A stretch of DNA of 64,000 nt from Cavenderia fasciculata (taxonomy: Eukaryota > Evosea > Eumycetozoa > Acytosteliales > Cavenderiaceae), in NCBI RefSeq assembly GCF_000203815.1, contig NW_004457639.1, forward strand, positions 434,001 through 498,000. Direction: 5' to 3'. The translations under genes were made by a program, and so were the position numbers. This document shows, piece by piece, positions 45,372 through 58,117 of the stretch. Below the pieces are notes generated by a model that saw nothing but the letters and a program-made list of their open reading frames with translations, did no database searches and was not told the DNA's origin. Within the stretch, counting starts at the first letter, position 1. Every line of letters begins with the position of its first letter.

Positions 45372-46799
45372 ATGTTGTCTAGATTCATCCCATCATCTGT
45401 TAGAATCGCTTCAAAGAATGTAGGTTTTTAGTATAACAATAACTATAGTCAGTCACAGTAGTAGTACAACACAAACATACAGCAACAAGACTTTGATCAA
45501 AGATCTGATCCATCAAAAAAAAAAAACGACAATCTATCATCAAACAAAGAAGTGTTTTGTGGATGTGTATATACAAACATACCGGTCTTTACTATAGTTT
45601 CGAAATGAATCATTCATTATCAATCACCAACATCACGATTTGCTTACAAATCTCATATTTTTCAACAAAAGGCTGGTTCAATTAGAACCTATTTAGGATA
45701 TACATCTGGAGTTGATAAGAGAAAGGTTACCATTATCCCAGGTGATGGTATTGGTCCAGAGATTACCTCATCGGTTATGGGTGTATTCCAAGCCGCCAAG
45801 GTTCCAATCGAATGGGAAGTCTTTGATATTTCCGGTGGTCAACCAATCTCTCAAGAGCTCGTTGCCTCTATCTCTCGTAACAAGGTTGCTCTCAAGGGTC
45901 CACTCTACACCAACATCTTGTCTGGTGCTCAATCACGTAACATGGAATTACGTAAGGCTCTCGACCTCTACGCCCACGTCATCCCATGCAAGAAGATTCC
46001 AGGTATCACTGTTCGTCACTCTGATGTCACTGTCGATCTCGTCGTCATTCGTGAAAATACTCAAGGTGAATACAGTGGTCTCGAACAAACTTTGGTTCCA
46101 GGTGTCGTCCAATCTTTAAAGATCATCACCAAGGAAGCCTCTACCCGTATTGCTCACTATGCTTTCCAATATGCTAAAGCCAACGGTAGAAAGAAGGTTA
46201 CTTGTATTCACAAGGCAAACATTCAGTAAGATTGAAAAATAGAAAAGAAATGAACAGAATGAAGATGATCTAAATTTACTTACTTTTTGTTTTGTTTTCT
46301 ATTTTTTAAAAGAAAAATGACTGACGGTTTATTCTTGGAGACATGTAAACAAGTTGCCAAGGAATACCCAGAGATTACTTTTGATGCAATGATTATTGAT
46401 AACTGTTGTATGCAATTGGTCATGAAGCCAGAGCAATTCGACGTCATGGTTACACCAAACTTGTACGGAAACTTGGTTACCAACGTCGGTGCCGCCTTGA
46501 TTGGTGGTCCAGGTTTGGCTGCCGGTGCCAACGTCGGTGAGAGAGCTGCCATCTTTGAAATGGGTGCCCACCACGTCGCTGCCGATATCGCCGGTCAAGA
46601 CAAGGTCAACCCAACCGGTTTATTATTCGCCTCTTCAATGATGTTGAAGCACATGCAATTGAACGACTATGCTGAAAAGATTGAAAACGCTGTCAACAAG
46701 GTCATCAGTGAAAAGAAGATCTTGACTGCCGATATGGGTGGTAACGCCTCTACCAAGGAATTCACTCGTGCTGTCATTGATACTATCGTTCAAAACTAA
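45372..46799 (+). CDS. idhB: Mitochondrial NAD-dependent isocitrate dehydrogenase subunit
   Basis: Exons 45372-45419, 45672-46225 and 46313-46799. About 362 residues with a short mitochondrial presequence (MLSRFIPSSVRIASKN). Family motifs: IIPGDGIGPEI, RNMELRKALDLYA, ENTQGEYSGLE, HKANI-KMTDGLF, PNLYGN, GGPGLAAGANVG and NPTG. In the metal-binding helix the catalytic-type sequence is replaced by DNCCMQLVMKPEQFDVMVTPNLYGN, closer to the beta/gamma (regulatory) subunits of IDH3. It works in the TCA cycle with a catalytic partner. The subunit type is inferred; the enzyme family is certain. Third-position GC is raised, as in highly expressed genes. Confidence 0.92.
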
Positions 46800-47020
46800 A
46801 TCTAAAAAATCAATACACACAGATAATCAATAATAATAATAACCAAATAGACTATAACAAACAAAACAAAACAAACAACAACAGAAAACTTATAAATATT
46901 TTATTAACTCTTTTTTAAAAACAATAACAACAAATTATCTTGTTTAATGCTTTATTTTCCATTGACATGATAACGGGTTTTATTAAACCCCTATATATCG
47001 TCATCACCGTGTTTAACGCT

Positions 47021-47370
47021 TTATTTTTCATTGACATCATCATTATCATCATGATCATGAGATCTCAATTGAGAATGGGCCATTCTTTTTAAACCGTTAC
47101 CTCTTGACAAATATCGTATTGTACCGGTATCCAATTGTTGGGGTGAGATATTCAAGCCTAGACCTGAATAAATGAACCTAATGATCCCTTAAAAGGATGA
47201 ATCGTTGATAAGTCCCAATTTGGTTGTTGATCAACCAGGTTGACATGAAACTTCGAGAATTGTAACATGAACAAAAGGTTGAAGGAAAATTCGACCCATA
47301 TCTTGATGGACTTGTCGGGGTTTATCAAATCCGAACCCATTGCTCTTTCGAGCTAAATTAATATCTTGTC
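47021..47370 (-). pseudogene. Unidentified gene end with a frame break
   Basis: After a possible acceptor (TTAATTTAG, about 47359) the minus strand reads LERAMGSDLINPDKSIKIWVE...QQPNWDLSTIHPFKGSLGSFI, then in another phase GLGLNISPQQLDTGTIRYLS, AHSQLRSHDHDDNDDVNEK stop at 47021. Both stretches look coding and belong together, but the frame shifts near 47165. Upstream to about 47480 some coding-like sequence persists. Family not recognised. Confidence 0.4.
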
Positions 47371-47649
47371 ATAACACAGTGAAATGTTTTGAAAGTGCTG
47401 CCAATTTTGAAATGTAGCCCATTTTATTGACAAAAATCAATCGTTCAAACCTTTGGTGGTTTGATAGGGGATATTTGTTTTAAATGATTGATGGTGCTTT
47501 ATCGTCTGATGGATGATACCATTTCCACAAGTCAAAAAATATCCCTGAACGGATGCTATACTTGGTGGTTGGGGTTGACCGAAACCTATTTAAACCTCAA
47601 TAAACATCAAACCAAAATATACTCACAAACATTTATTCATTCATCAAAA

Positions 47650-48184
47650 ATGAACAAGTTATCATTTTCTTTTTATCTCTTTATAGCTATTTTATTTATT
47701 GCCAACAGTTGTAGTGTTTTGGCTAATCACGATGATAGTTCAGATTACCCAGATACCAGTCCATGTTGTCATGGTGATCTAAATAATTCAACTGGGGATT
47801 ATTCCTGTGTTGGTTCAACATATAGAATGTTTAAATAGCTTATCAAATTTATAAATATATATAATTAACAGTTTATCTTTTCTTATTATTCTTTTCTATT
47901 ATAATTCTTTTTTAGCAACCACATTCTGGAAGAGAGCTAGTTGTGATGGGGGTAATTACCTCTCCAATGCTACCGGAGTTTTTATTTGCTCTGTAACTTG
48001 TGACTATACAGGAACTTATGCAGGTGCTATGATTATCGAAGCTGTCATCATTCAACTTTCAATCATTGCCTTCCTTGTCATTGTCATCACTGTTGGTTGC
48101 TGCTTTTTCTGTCACAAGAGAAAGATAGCAAAGAGAAACTCTCATATCAATTCTCATGAAGAAAAGACCCTTTTACATTATTAA
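47650..48184 (+). CDS. Small Cys-rich single-pass membrane protein, distant relative of the 18-21 kb family
   Basis: Exons about 47650-47812 and 47916-48184 (phase 1). About 143 residues: signal peptide (MNKLSFSFYLFIAILFIANSCSVLA), Asp/Ser-rich start, SPCCHGD, FWKRASC, two Cys (FICSVTC), a membrane helix (IIEAVIIQLSIIAFLVIVITVGCCFF), then basic stop-transfer (CHKRKIAKR) and a short tail without the His cluster. The CC-G near the start, the FWK-x3-C motif and the helix position match the family at 18042-20923. The donor (GTTCAA) is weak. Role unknown. Confidence 0.65.
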
Positions 48185-48464
48185 AAAAACAACAAAACTT
48201 AAAATGAATATTATTAAATCCAATACTTGTTCAGATTAAAAAAATAAATAAATAAATAAATAAATAAATAAATTTATTACTCTTCCCCTAACTCAACATT
48301 TAAAGTCTACTCTCTCTCTCTCTCTCTCTCTCTATCTTTATCCATAATTGTTGTTTTGTTTATATCTTATTAAATAAATAAATAATTTATTTTTCTAATA
48401 TTAATTTAATGTGAGTATAAATATATATTATTATTTTTATTATTATAAATATTTATTTTTGAAT
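48185..48464. other. Intergenic with microsatellites
   Basis: AAAT repeat (48239-48275) and a CT repeat (48309-48333). Nothing else. Confidence 0.7.
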
Positions 48465-51125
48465 TTACTTTCTTCCTTTCTTTTTTCCTTTTTCAGAAGA
48501 TTGAACAGAAAGATTAGTAGCTCCATCGGCAGGATGATCCAAAAATTTAGTTTCCAAGTCTTGTTTGGTTGGTCTCTTTTTAAGGAACAGACTCAATACA
48601 CCACCAACTCTTTTCTTTTCATCTTTGTTCATTGTGACAATATTTGTAGATGAAGTTGATGTTGGTAGTGTTGCAGTTGTTGTTTTTCCTGTTGTTGCAG
48701 TTGTATTATTACTATTATTACCATTATTTTGTTGTTGTTGTTGTTTTGGTAAATGAATTTCAACACCAGTTGGTCTACTCCAAACAGTTGTATTATTTGT
48801 TTTGTTGTGGTAATAATATTTACCATCGGCAGTTGTATATTCAATCCAATAATCTTGTGGGATTGTATGTGCAACCTCTGATGCAAGAGGTGGAGGTGGT
48901 GGTGGTAAATTGGCTGGCATTGGAGGAGGTGGTAGAGAGATGGTTGGGGAAATGGTAGCTTCATTCGAGTCCCATGTTGTCTTGTTTTCATCTTTGTTGT
49001 GATAGTATTTTTTACCTTCTGGTGTTGAAAATTCTCTCCATCCTGGTTTTAATTGTCTTGTTGTTTGTTGTTGTTGTTGTGTTGCTGTTGGTGTTGTTAC
49101 TGGTACATTGGGTGTTTGAATATTAATACTATTATTTGATTGTAGAGGAGGAAGTTTGACCATCATTGGTGGTAATGTCATCTTTGGTTGTGATATACTA
49201 GTGACAAGAGGAGGTGGGATATTTTGTTTGGTTGTAGTAGTAAATTGTGGAGGTGGTGGAAGGTTGGGAATGATAGATGGTAGTACAGTTGGTGGTGGAT
49301 TCGTAAATTTAGGTGGAGGTGGTAGATTATTATTGGATGATTGTAATGGTGGAGGTGGTAGATTATTGGATGATTGTAAAGGTGGAGGTGGAAGATTTGA
49401 AAATGTTGGTGGAGGTGGTAGATTATTGGATGATTGTAATGGTGGAGGTGGTAGATTTGAAAATGTTGGTGGAGGTGGTAGATTACTATTACTATTACTA
49501 TTATTATTATTATTATTATTAACTTTGATTGGCGCAGGAATATTTGATGGAGTTTTATAAACAGGTGGAATGGGTGGTGGAGATCCAAAGATGGGCTCAT
49601 TGTTGTTATTGTTGTTGGAGGTTGAACTAACACCTCCAGGCAATGGAAAATTGAGCATTGATCTTGAAGTTTTTGGAATTGGCTTTGATGATGTTGCAAG
49701 TGGTGGTGGTGGTAGATTATTTATATTATTATTAATATTATTATTGGATAGAGATGGGGGAGGTGGTAAAGAAGATGGAGAGGGGATGGGAACTGGGTCA
49801 CGTGGTGAGAGGATAGGTGGAGGTGGTGGGAATGAACCAAATGAGGGTGGTGGGGGAGGAAGTGTTGCTGCGGTGCTAATAGGAGGTGGCAGATCTTCAA
49901 ATGATGGAGGTGGTGGTAAACTACTATTACTACTACTGGAGAGAGATGATGAACCCGATGAAATGTTGAAACCCATAGGTGGAGGAGGAAGAAAAGCAGA
50001 GTCAAAAGATGATGCCATTGGATTGGCAGATTGTTGTTGAACACGTTTTAATGGTACAAGTGGTGATGATGGTAGGGAATTGGGTGCGCTTCCCAACCCC
50101 GATGATGATGGTGGTTGATTGGGTGTTTTTCTCAAGTTGATTGGTGAGAATACTGGTGTTGAATCTGCACTATTACTACCTGCACCCGAGTCGACAGGTT
50201 CAACATCACCAGAAGAGGATGATAGATTTCCAGTCTTTTTCAATTTGAATAACATTTCTGGATTGGATACGCTGACTGGACGCTCCTTTAATGCTGCAAC
50301 TGATCCACCGCCAGCAGCAGCTCTACTCTTTAAGGTAATTGCAGTTGGATCAAACTTTGGAACCAACATATTATTACCCATATTGACCAATTTTGGTTGT
50401 TGTGTTTGTTTCTCCAATGGTTCATCTTCATCGTATGTATCATTTGATGGTGCTGGTGTCATATCAATCACTTCCTTGGTTGCTACTTTTGCACCTCTTG
50501 TTGGTCTTTTTCTACCCGTTATTCCTTTTGTTCTTGTTACCTAAATAAATAAAACAAAATAAATAAACAAACAAACATTAGTAACAATTGATCGTTTGTT
50601 TTGTCTTTTAATTATACTTACAATATTTAATTTGGCAGATGAAGGAGGAGGGATATCTCTCATCCATCTTGACTCTTCCAATAGTTTTTTATAGGCTTTT
50701 CTGGCAATCCAACCTTTATATAATTTTTGAATGATAATGATTGACAATCTAAGTTTTTTGAATTGTTTTCTTTCACAATGACCACGCCAACAAGATTGTA
50801 TTTTAATTGCTGCTTTTTCAAGTTCTATCGTTGATGGTGTTGTCGATGTTGATGATGATAGAGGAGGTGGTAAAGAAGAGGATATGGCAAAATCGATTGG
50901 TGGTGGTAAAAGAGCTAGATCAACAAGAGGGGGAGGAGGTAAAGAAGAAAAATCCATGGCTGGAGGTGGAAGTGATCCAATATCAAAAACAGGAGGTGGT
51001 GGTGCCACCATTGTAGGAGAAGAATGATTGTTGTTGTTGTTGTTATCCCATTTTCCAAAATCCATTGGTGGTGGAGGTGGTAAATTTAATCTTGGTGATG
51101 CCAATAAACTATCGTCATAGTCCAT
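48465..51125 (-). CDS. IQ-motif, polyproline and double WW-domain protein
   Basis: Exons 51125-50622 and 50540-48465 (phase 0), 859 residues. N-terminus: repeats of LPPPP with DF/DL (residues about 13-105), then two IQ motifs (AAIKIQSCWRGHCERKQFKK; IIIQKLYKGWIARKAYKK) that should bind calmodulin or myosin-type light chains. The middle is a long region of LPPPP-TF/SNN repeats typical of profilin- and SH3/WW-binding segments. Two WW domains follow: GWREFSTPEGKKYYHNKDENKTTW and YWIEYTTADGKYYYHNKTNNTTVW. The Lys-rich tail ends EKGKKKGRK. The second W/P of each WW is Trp then Asp-Ser or Ser-Arg-Pro, so the first WW may lack the usual Pro. An actin-related scaffold role is inferred. The same protein carries both polyproline ligands and WW readers. 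Confidence 0.85.
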
Positions 51126-52514
51126 TATTAAAGAATAAAAAGTATTTGATTTATTACCTTTTATCTATATAGAAAAAGAGTTTGTTATTTAATTCAATCT
51201 ATCTATCTATAATTGAGGAGGAATGAAATTGTTCAGTTTGGTTAGTTAATTGGTACCAATGAATTGAATATGAATGGATGGATTGGTGGATGATTGTTTT
51301 AGTTTGGATTTACAAACACACAAATATAAATATTATGATTGAAAAGAGAGCAAGATGGAGAATGGGAAATCTCGATGAAGGATGATGATGATGATGATGA
51401 TGATGTTGATAAAACAACAAACAACAAGATTAACAAATAATGTGCAAATAGAAGACAACAGAGAGAAAGAGAGTGGAGTGATGTGGATGATGACAATGTC
51501 AATATTATCGCGTTGTAAGAATTCTTGTCCATCTTCACCAATTGGTGGGTGTCCTCTCTCCCTCTCTCTGTTGTCAAGATGGTGAGATGAAATCATGGAT
51601 CGTGATTCAACTCACCCACCACAACCACAACAACCAAATCAAAAGTATCAACACAACTTGTTTTTACAGAATATATAGAATTTAATTTCTTCTTTTCAAA
51701 CATCAACAACAATAGATAAAAAATAAACTTACCCAACAACAATAAAAATAATGAATGAATATGATTATTATTATTATCTCTTTGTATATACTTTTTACTG
51801 CCTATATTGTCAATGATCTATCTATATTGTTTGCAATTGTGGTGAGTGTAGGGGTGGGGTCGGGGATTATTTAACTAATTGTTGTATTTTAGATATATCT
51901 AAATTTAGATCAATTATTATTATTATTATTTAAACAATTGAGTATATGGTATTGTCTAACAAACCCAATAGACTATACTAATATAACTGAAACAATGTAG
52001 TTGTTGTTATTTGTTGATTGTTGAAATATATATTGAAATGTACTAGTATACTGGATGAATGATGTTATCTATCTATCTCTATATCTATCTATCTATCTAT
52101 CTATTTGTTAATTGTTAAAAGAGGAAGAGAAGGGGATTAGGCTTTGACCAACGACGGCGCTCACAACAATTAATTTTCTCTTTGTTATTATTTTTGCGCC
52201 CGCATTAATCTAGATTAGATCGATAGAAGATTTCAACATAACGTTTCGATGTTTTTTTACAACCAACCCCTTGGCTTTCTCCCATTAATTGCAATGGTTA
52301 CCCAATCCACGGGTGGTACGTAGGGGCTGATCTGATTGATTGGTTTTGTGATAAATTGAATCATTAAACACTTTAATGATCAATTATTATTTTATTACAC
52401 TTTGTCTTTGTCTACTCTTTTTAAAAAATTCTTTCTTTCTTTTCTTCTTTCACCTTCTTTCTTTCTTTCTTCATTATTCTTCATTCTTTTTGATTTCTTT
52501 CTTTTGTTTCTTTC
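51126..52514. other. Intergenic, 1.4 kb
   Basis: Mutual 5' and 3' flanks with GAT (51380-51403), CTAT (52065-52101) and TTTC (52430-52505) repeats. The frames at 51299-51596 follow repeat sequence and are not credible. Confidence 0.6.
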
Positions 52515-53669
52515 TTATTCTTGTTTCTTTTGAAGAGCAATCATTTGAAGTTCTTCTTCTGATTGTTTACCGGCAAGTTTGACTGGGTACTTGTTGAGGG
52601 TTTCTTGGTTTTCAAAGGGTGGGAGTGGACGGAGGTATTGGTCCGAGGCAACGTGACCAAAGAGGGTGGAAGAGATACGCCAGAGGGAACGACCTTCAGC
52701 CTTGGCACGTTCGACAGCGTCGACAGTCTCCTTTGTGACGACGACTTCGTGGAAGCCGGCGAGAATGTCACCACCGGTAACCCATTCGAGTTGCTTGCCG
52801 GCTTGTAACAACAAGCAGCCAGCTGGCACCTTGACGAGAACACGGGTACCGTCACGCAACCAGATGTAGAGACCTGGGTAACGCGACTTGCCGTGAATGG
52901 TGAGCAAGTTAAAGTCATAGTGGAAACCTGCAAAGATTTGGTCGAGGTTACCGAAACGCTTGAGATCAGAGCCGGTTGGGGCGAGGAGATGTGGACCGTT
53001 CTTCATCATCTTGGTGATAGTGTCACGTGGCAATCCGTAACCAGTGGCAACCATCTCGGCGACAGTCTCGATCGATGACAACATCTTGCTGCCCCAAGTG
53101 TCCATGACGTTCTTCCAGTGTGGGAACTTTTCAGGGATAACTGGTGGACAGTTCAGTTCTGGGAACTCAGTTTCGGCTGGACGCTCTCCAATACGCCAAA
53201 AGAATCTCCACTTTGGGTCGGCACCTCTTGGGGCATGGGCAGCATATTGTGGCTTCAATGCCTTGATGACCTCACTGTGATCACGTGGCTCTTCAGTAAA
53301 CTCTGGTGTAGCTCCCAATTGATATGACCATTCTGGATGAACATCTTTCATCAATACTTCAGTTGGTTGTTCATAATATTGTTCCATCATATCTAAAAAT
53401 CTAAAAAAAGTAAAGTATTTGAATTAATATCAAAAAAATGAAAGAAATCAGATGATTGATTGATTGATAAATCAAAATTGATCAAAAAATATAATATAAT
53501 ATAATACTGACTCTGAGTTTTGAGCTTCATCAACCAATGGTGATTTGATGACGAGACATGATGTCTCTTGAAGAGTCTTTACCAAGTTTTTGCAATCTTC
53601 CAAAGCTTCAGCAGATTCTGGGTTGGCAAGAAATCTTGCAACATCAATGATAGCTGGTCCTGTTTCCAT
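52515..53669 (-). CDS. 2-oxoglutarate/Fe(II)-oxygenase (isopenicillin-N-synthase-like) family protein
   Basis: Exons 53669-53512 and 53400-52515 (phase 2). 347 residues. N-terminal part like DIOX_N (IIDVARFLANPESAEALEDCKNLVKTLQETSCLVI). The jelly-roll core contains FHYDFNLLTIHGKSRYPGLYIW, which holds the H-x-D of the iron site, and GFHEVVVT with the distal His. The Arg normally binding 2-oxoglutarate (R-x-S) is not obvious after the distal His, so activity with 2OG is uncertain. Third-position GC is raised, suggesting strong expression. Substrate unknown. Confidence 0.8.
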
Positions 53670-54084
53670 TTCTGTACAAACAAACTACTACTAGTAATTA
53701 CTTATATATATATGAATAAAGTGTGTTGAGTATAAACTGAATAGACACGTTGAGAAGAAAGTTTTGTTCGTCAGCAGAAGTAATTTTTTTTTTTTTTCTT
53801 TTTTTTGAAATTGAAAAATCAAAGTCTAAAAAATCTTGCAAACGAAGAACGTGTTTGTTTGACGAGTAGATCTACCACTTTGGACACCCCCCCTTTTTGA
53901 AATTTGGAATGGAAGGGATCTACATCTATTCCACATCACTAATCAATGATGGATGATCTATGACTCTATTTCTATTTTAGAATATTCATCTATCTCTAAA
54001 TGACTGTTCTATTTTAATCTATAGTCCCTCAATTCTTTTGTTTTTGTTCCAGTTTGTATTCCTTTATATTCTACATGATTATTA
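53670..54084. other. Intergenic
   Basis: 5' flank of the oxygenase gene and 3' flank of the DnaJ gene. Poly-T at 53787-53806 and C8 at 53887-53894. No gene. Confidence 0.6.
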
Positions 54085-55222
54085 TTATTTATTTGATTTC
54101 TTCTTTGTTGTTGTTATTGGTTTTTTGGTTTTGGAGGAGGTTGATTTACCATTATTCTTTAATGGTTTCTTTGTTTTTGGTACTTTGGTACTCTTACTCT
54201 TTTTCTTTTTCTTTGGTTTTTCATCATCACCACTATCCTCTTCCTCTTCTTCTTCCTCTTCATCATCAATCATATCTAAATCATCATAATCTTCTTCTTC
54301 TTCCTCTTGATCTTCAACATCTTGTTCGACTGGTTGCTGGATTTTTTTCTTTTTTGTTGTAACCTTTTTGGTACTGGTAGAGGAAGCAGTGGAAGTGGTG
54401 GAAGTACTATTGTCATCTGGTGATAAAGAAGCAGTTTTATAAAACAAAGGATAACTTTGTAATTTTTCATCTTTAATCATTTTGTTTAAATGATCACACA
54501 TTCTAATAATATCTTTTTTAGTTTCACAATTAAATACATATTCTTTGATCCTACAAAATATTATATATGGTTAATTGGGTGGGCTTAAAGTATATATTTT
54601 CTACTTACAATTTCATATCACCTTTCTTTTTATGATAAAAGTCTAAAAGATCTTGTTCCTCCTCGGAACTAACAGTCAATCCATACTTTTTCTTTTCATT
54701 CTCTATACTCTGGAAATATTGTGATATTTTCTCTTCTGTCAATCTAACTATATTATATTGTTTCAACCATAATTCATAGATATCTTCTCCACTTAATCCC
54801 ATTTCAGTTCTAAGTAAGAGAGATAGATAGAATTATTAATATCGATACCATCATGATGAATCATATTTTTTTGTTTACATACTGTTCAACATCACCATTT
54901 TCATCATAGAATGATCTAGTTTGTGGATCCTTTAATATATTATAAATCCTACCAAGTTTTTGGAATTGATCTTTTGCTTCCTTTGGAATAGAAAAAAGGG
55001 GTTAGTATGATTATTAATGAAACCCCCTCTCTTTCTTTCTTTCTTTCTTCTCCCTACTTGACTATTATTCTTATCAGGATGAACTTCTTTTGCAAGTCTA
55101 TAATAGGCTCTTTTCAAGTCACCCTCTGATGCCTTTTCATTGACACCTAATATCTCATAGAATGATCTTTCATCATTATCTTCTATCAATGGTCTTATTG
55201 GTTGTTGTTGTTGATCGCTCAT
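54085..55222 (-). CDS. dnajc9: DNAJC9-like J-domain protein
   Basis: Four exons: 55222-55058, 54980-54883, 54809-54609 and 54550-54085; phases agree. 309 residues. J domain at residues about 20-85 (SFYEILGVNEKASEGDLKRAYYRLAKEVHPDKN) with the HPD motif that activates Hsp70. Then the DNAJC9-type sequence (RIYNILKDPQTRSFYDENGDVEQ; EDIYELWLKQYNIVRLTEEKI) and an acidic/Lys-rich tail (EDQEEEEEDYDDLDMIDDEEEEEEEE, then KPKKKKKSKS). Known: DNAJC9 couples Hsp70 to histone H3-H4 handling. The acidic tail fits histone binding; this is inferred for the amoeba protein. Confidence 0.9.
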
Positions 55223-55791
55223 TCTATATATATATAAATATATATATCTATTTATCTCTATTTATCTCTATTTCTAAAATTACAAGTAAATTGTACAATG
55301 ATGACCGATTGAATATAATATTTCAATCGACTGATTTTAATTAAATTAATTCAAAAATGAAAGTTTTTTTTTTGTTCTTCAATTTTGAGTTGGCGCCAAA
55401 AAAATTTAGTTATCTTATGGAACTATTATAATAGTATTATTATTAATCCACTTGCTTTACAATTTTGGTTTTCTACTCTCTGTTCTTCCTTTTTTTATTT
55501 TTTTTTTTTTTAAAGTATAAAAAATTTTATAACCAATTCTGAAAGGGCGACACGTTGTACCAATCAATATTCATAAGAGATGTGTCCTTTGGTCAAAAAA
55601 TTAATTTTTTTTTATTTCTTTTTTTTGTTTTTCGTTGGTTTCAAAAAGCTGGAAGCTGATTGGTTGTCTTTTTAAAATCTCGTTCAGAGGTTGAAACCAA
55701 AGGTTAATGCACAGCCGACCCCATGGCACGATGAGCTTGCAAAGAGAAGAGGTCATCCTCCACCAACTATGAGAAAGCAAACAGACATCCA

Positions 55792-55826
<35 letters not shown>

Positions 55827-57349
55827 TACAAAGACATAGATAGATAGAGATAAAGAGAGAGAGATAGGCAGATAGGTAATATCGAAAGTAAAAGTTTTAA
55901 AGACAGACAGTTACTTTGACAAAATAGTAGTACTGCTGCTGCTTTACCTATTTTATTCAAAAAAGTTTGTTTGTTGTCCTTCCCGTACTTATTTATATTC
56001 TTAAAAGGAAGAGATAAAGTGAACAACACAAGACAAACAATAATATAAATTCCTTTTATATTATATATATATTCTTAAAATAAATAGGGTAGGTAAGAAC
56101 TGACTGATCAATCATATTTGTCTATTTATATATATATATCTATATAAATATATATAAGTGTGTGATAATTTGTAATTTATAAATCAATCAAGATATTGTT
56201 ATTTTAAAAAGGGGAAACCAATCACTCTCTCTCTCTCAACATCAAAGATCGAGATTTAAACACATATACAAAAAGTCAATTAATTAATTAATAATCAAAA
56301 GTAAAAATAATCAAATTCATCGAATCTCTATCTTCCTCTTTTTGGTGGATGATGGCAGTCTGTCAGTCAGTCAGTCTGTTGGTCGGTCGGTCCATTGGAT
56401 TGATTGCCAAGGATGATTATTCCGGACTTTACACAATCTGGGATATCTTGCCAAAAGTTTTGATTAGGATATTAATATTAACTCGAATCAGTACAACAAC
56501 AACAACAACGACTACTTTTACAACTACAAACTAATTAATAATACTATGTGCGCGCGCGCGATGGATGCGATATATATATATATATATGGTATCAATCAAT
56601 TAGGAATTTGTCGCGATATTATCTATTTTCATCACACCACACCAAAACACACACACACCACAACACGATTGTTGTTTTTCGGTTTGTCAATGCAATCCAC
56701 ATCCACCCCTCCTCATTTACCATCATCGATTGGATGCATCACAACAACAACAAAATGAATTATATGTATTTCCATTTGGAATTTGTCAAAGAGTGGAGGA
56801 GGAGGAGGAGGAGGAGGAAGGAGGTCGTTTATTTCTTTTTATTGTTGTAAAACATTATTATTCATCCCTTCCTTCCTTCCTCCTTCCTCTCCTTCCTACA
56901 TCTATTCTTATTATTAAATTAATTTTCCCTACTACATCCAACTTTTTTGATCACTCCTTTAAAAAAAACAATTTTAATCCTAATAATCGTAGTAGTAGTA
57001 AGGGACATTCAACAGATAGATAGGAATCTATAGAGAGTGTGTGCTTGTGTGGTATGTAGTTGTTATTGTTTCAATGATTTATTAAATTTGAATCATCGTA
57101 TGGTATCAAGGAGGGTTTATTGTAAAGTGAATATAATTAATTTAAATTATAGTAATAATAACATGTTGTTAGGTAACTTCATACCATACGATGATCGATT
57201 TATTTGATATATATTTTAATATATTTATATATATGTTTTAATATTTATAATATTTATAATTATTTCCAATATTAATAATCATTTTCTTTTTCCAAAAAAA
57301 TTAAATTAGTTTCCACAAACATAATATATATATATTTAAATATTGAAAG
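55223..57349. other. Intergenic, 2.1 kb
   Basis: Between the divergent DnaJ and NF-YB genes. Microsatellites: GATA (55794-55826), AGAG, TATATA (56570-56586), GGA (56796-56820). A direct/inverted motif pair, ATCATCGTATGGTATC (57092) and ATACCATACGATGATCG (57182), forms an inverted repeat of about 14 bases. Small plus frames at 56349-57023 follow simple sequence and are not supported. Confidence 0.5.
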
Positions 57350-58045
57350 ATGTCAAATCAAGATGATGGAGATGATGGAGGACAACATATGGGTGAAGAT
57401 GGACGTGAACATGATCGATATTTACCAATTGCCAACATTATACGTATCATGAAAAAATCACTACCACACAATGCCAAAGTGGCAAGAGACGCCAAGGACA
57501 CGGTACAAGATTGCGTCAGTGAATTTATTAGTTTTATTACAAGTGAAGCAAGTGAAAGATGTCTACAAGAGAAACGAAAAACAATCAATGGTGATGACAT
57601 TATTGCTGCAATGATTACACTTGGATTTGACAACTACATTGAACCTTTAAAAGCCTATCTAAGTAAATACAGAGAATCAGAGAAAAAAGAACCGAATGGA
57701 GGTAGTAGTAGTAGTGGTGGTGGTGGTGGCGGTGGAGGTGGTGGAGGAGGAGGAGGATCTGGAAAAAAACAATCAGTCACTTCTCCAAAGAAATCTTCTT
57801 CGTCATCATCATCAACATCTACATTGGAAAACAACAACAACAACAACCAATCACCTCCTGAATCACCAAATATGACATCAACAACATCTACAACTTCAAC
57901 TTTATTAAATCAATCAATGGATCAAAATTTACAACAACATAATAATAATGGACACGAGTCAAATAATAATAATAATAATAATAATTCAATGTTTCCACCA
58001 GATACTTCTCAACATGACCATTTAAATTTTAATAATAATAATCAA

Positions 58046-58108
<63 letters not shown>

Positions 58109-58117
58109 TTAATATAA
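57350..58117 (+). CDS. nfyB: NF-Y subunit beta (HAP3/CBF-A) transcription factor
   Basis: Single exon, 255 residues. Histone-fold core at residues 20-110: [18 protein letters not shown], then [31 protein letters not shown] and [36 protein letters not shown], matching NF-YB closely. The usual LLWAM is DIIAAM. The protein pairs with NF-YC and then NF-YA to bind CCAAT boxes in the nucleus. After the core come Gly, Ser and very long Asn tracts (final run of more than 20 Asn), common in dictyostelid proteins. Confidence 0.96.

Noticed and set aside
49156-50544. Gly-rich plus-strand frames opposite the WW-domain gene
   Set aside because: Antisense shadow of LPPPP repeats.
55601-57023. Frames in the NF-YB upstream region
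   Set aside because: They are driven by GATA, AC and GGA repeats and have no protein features.
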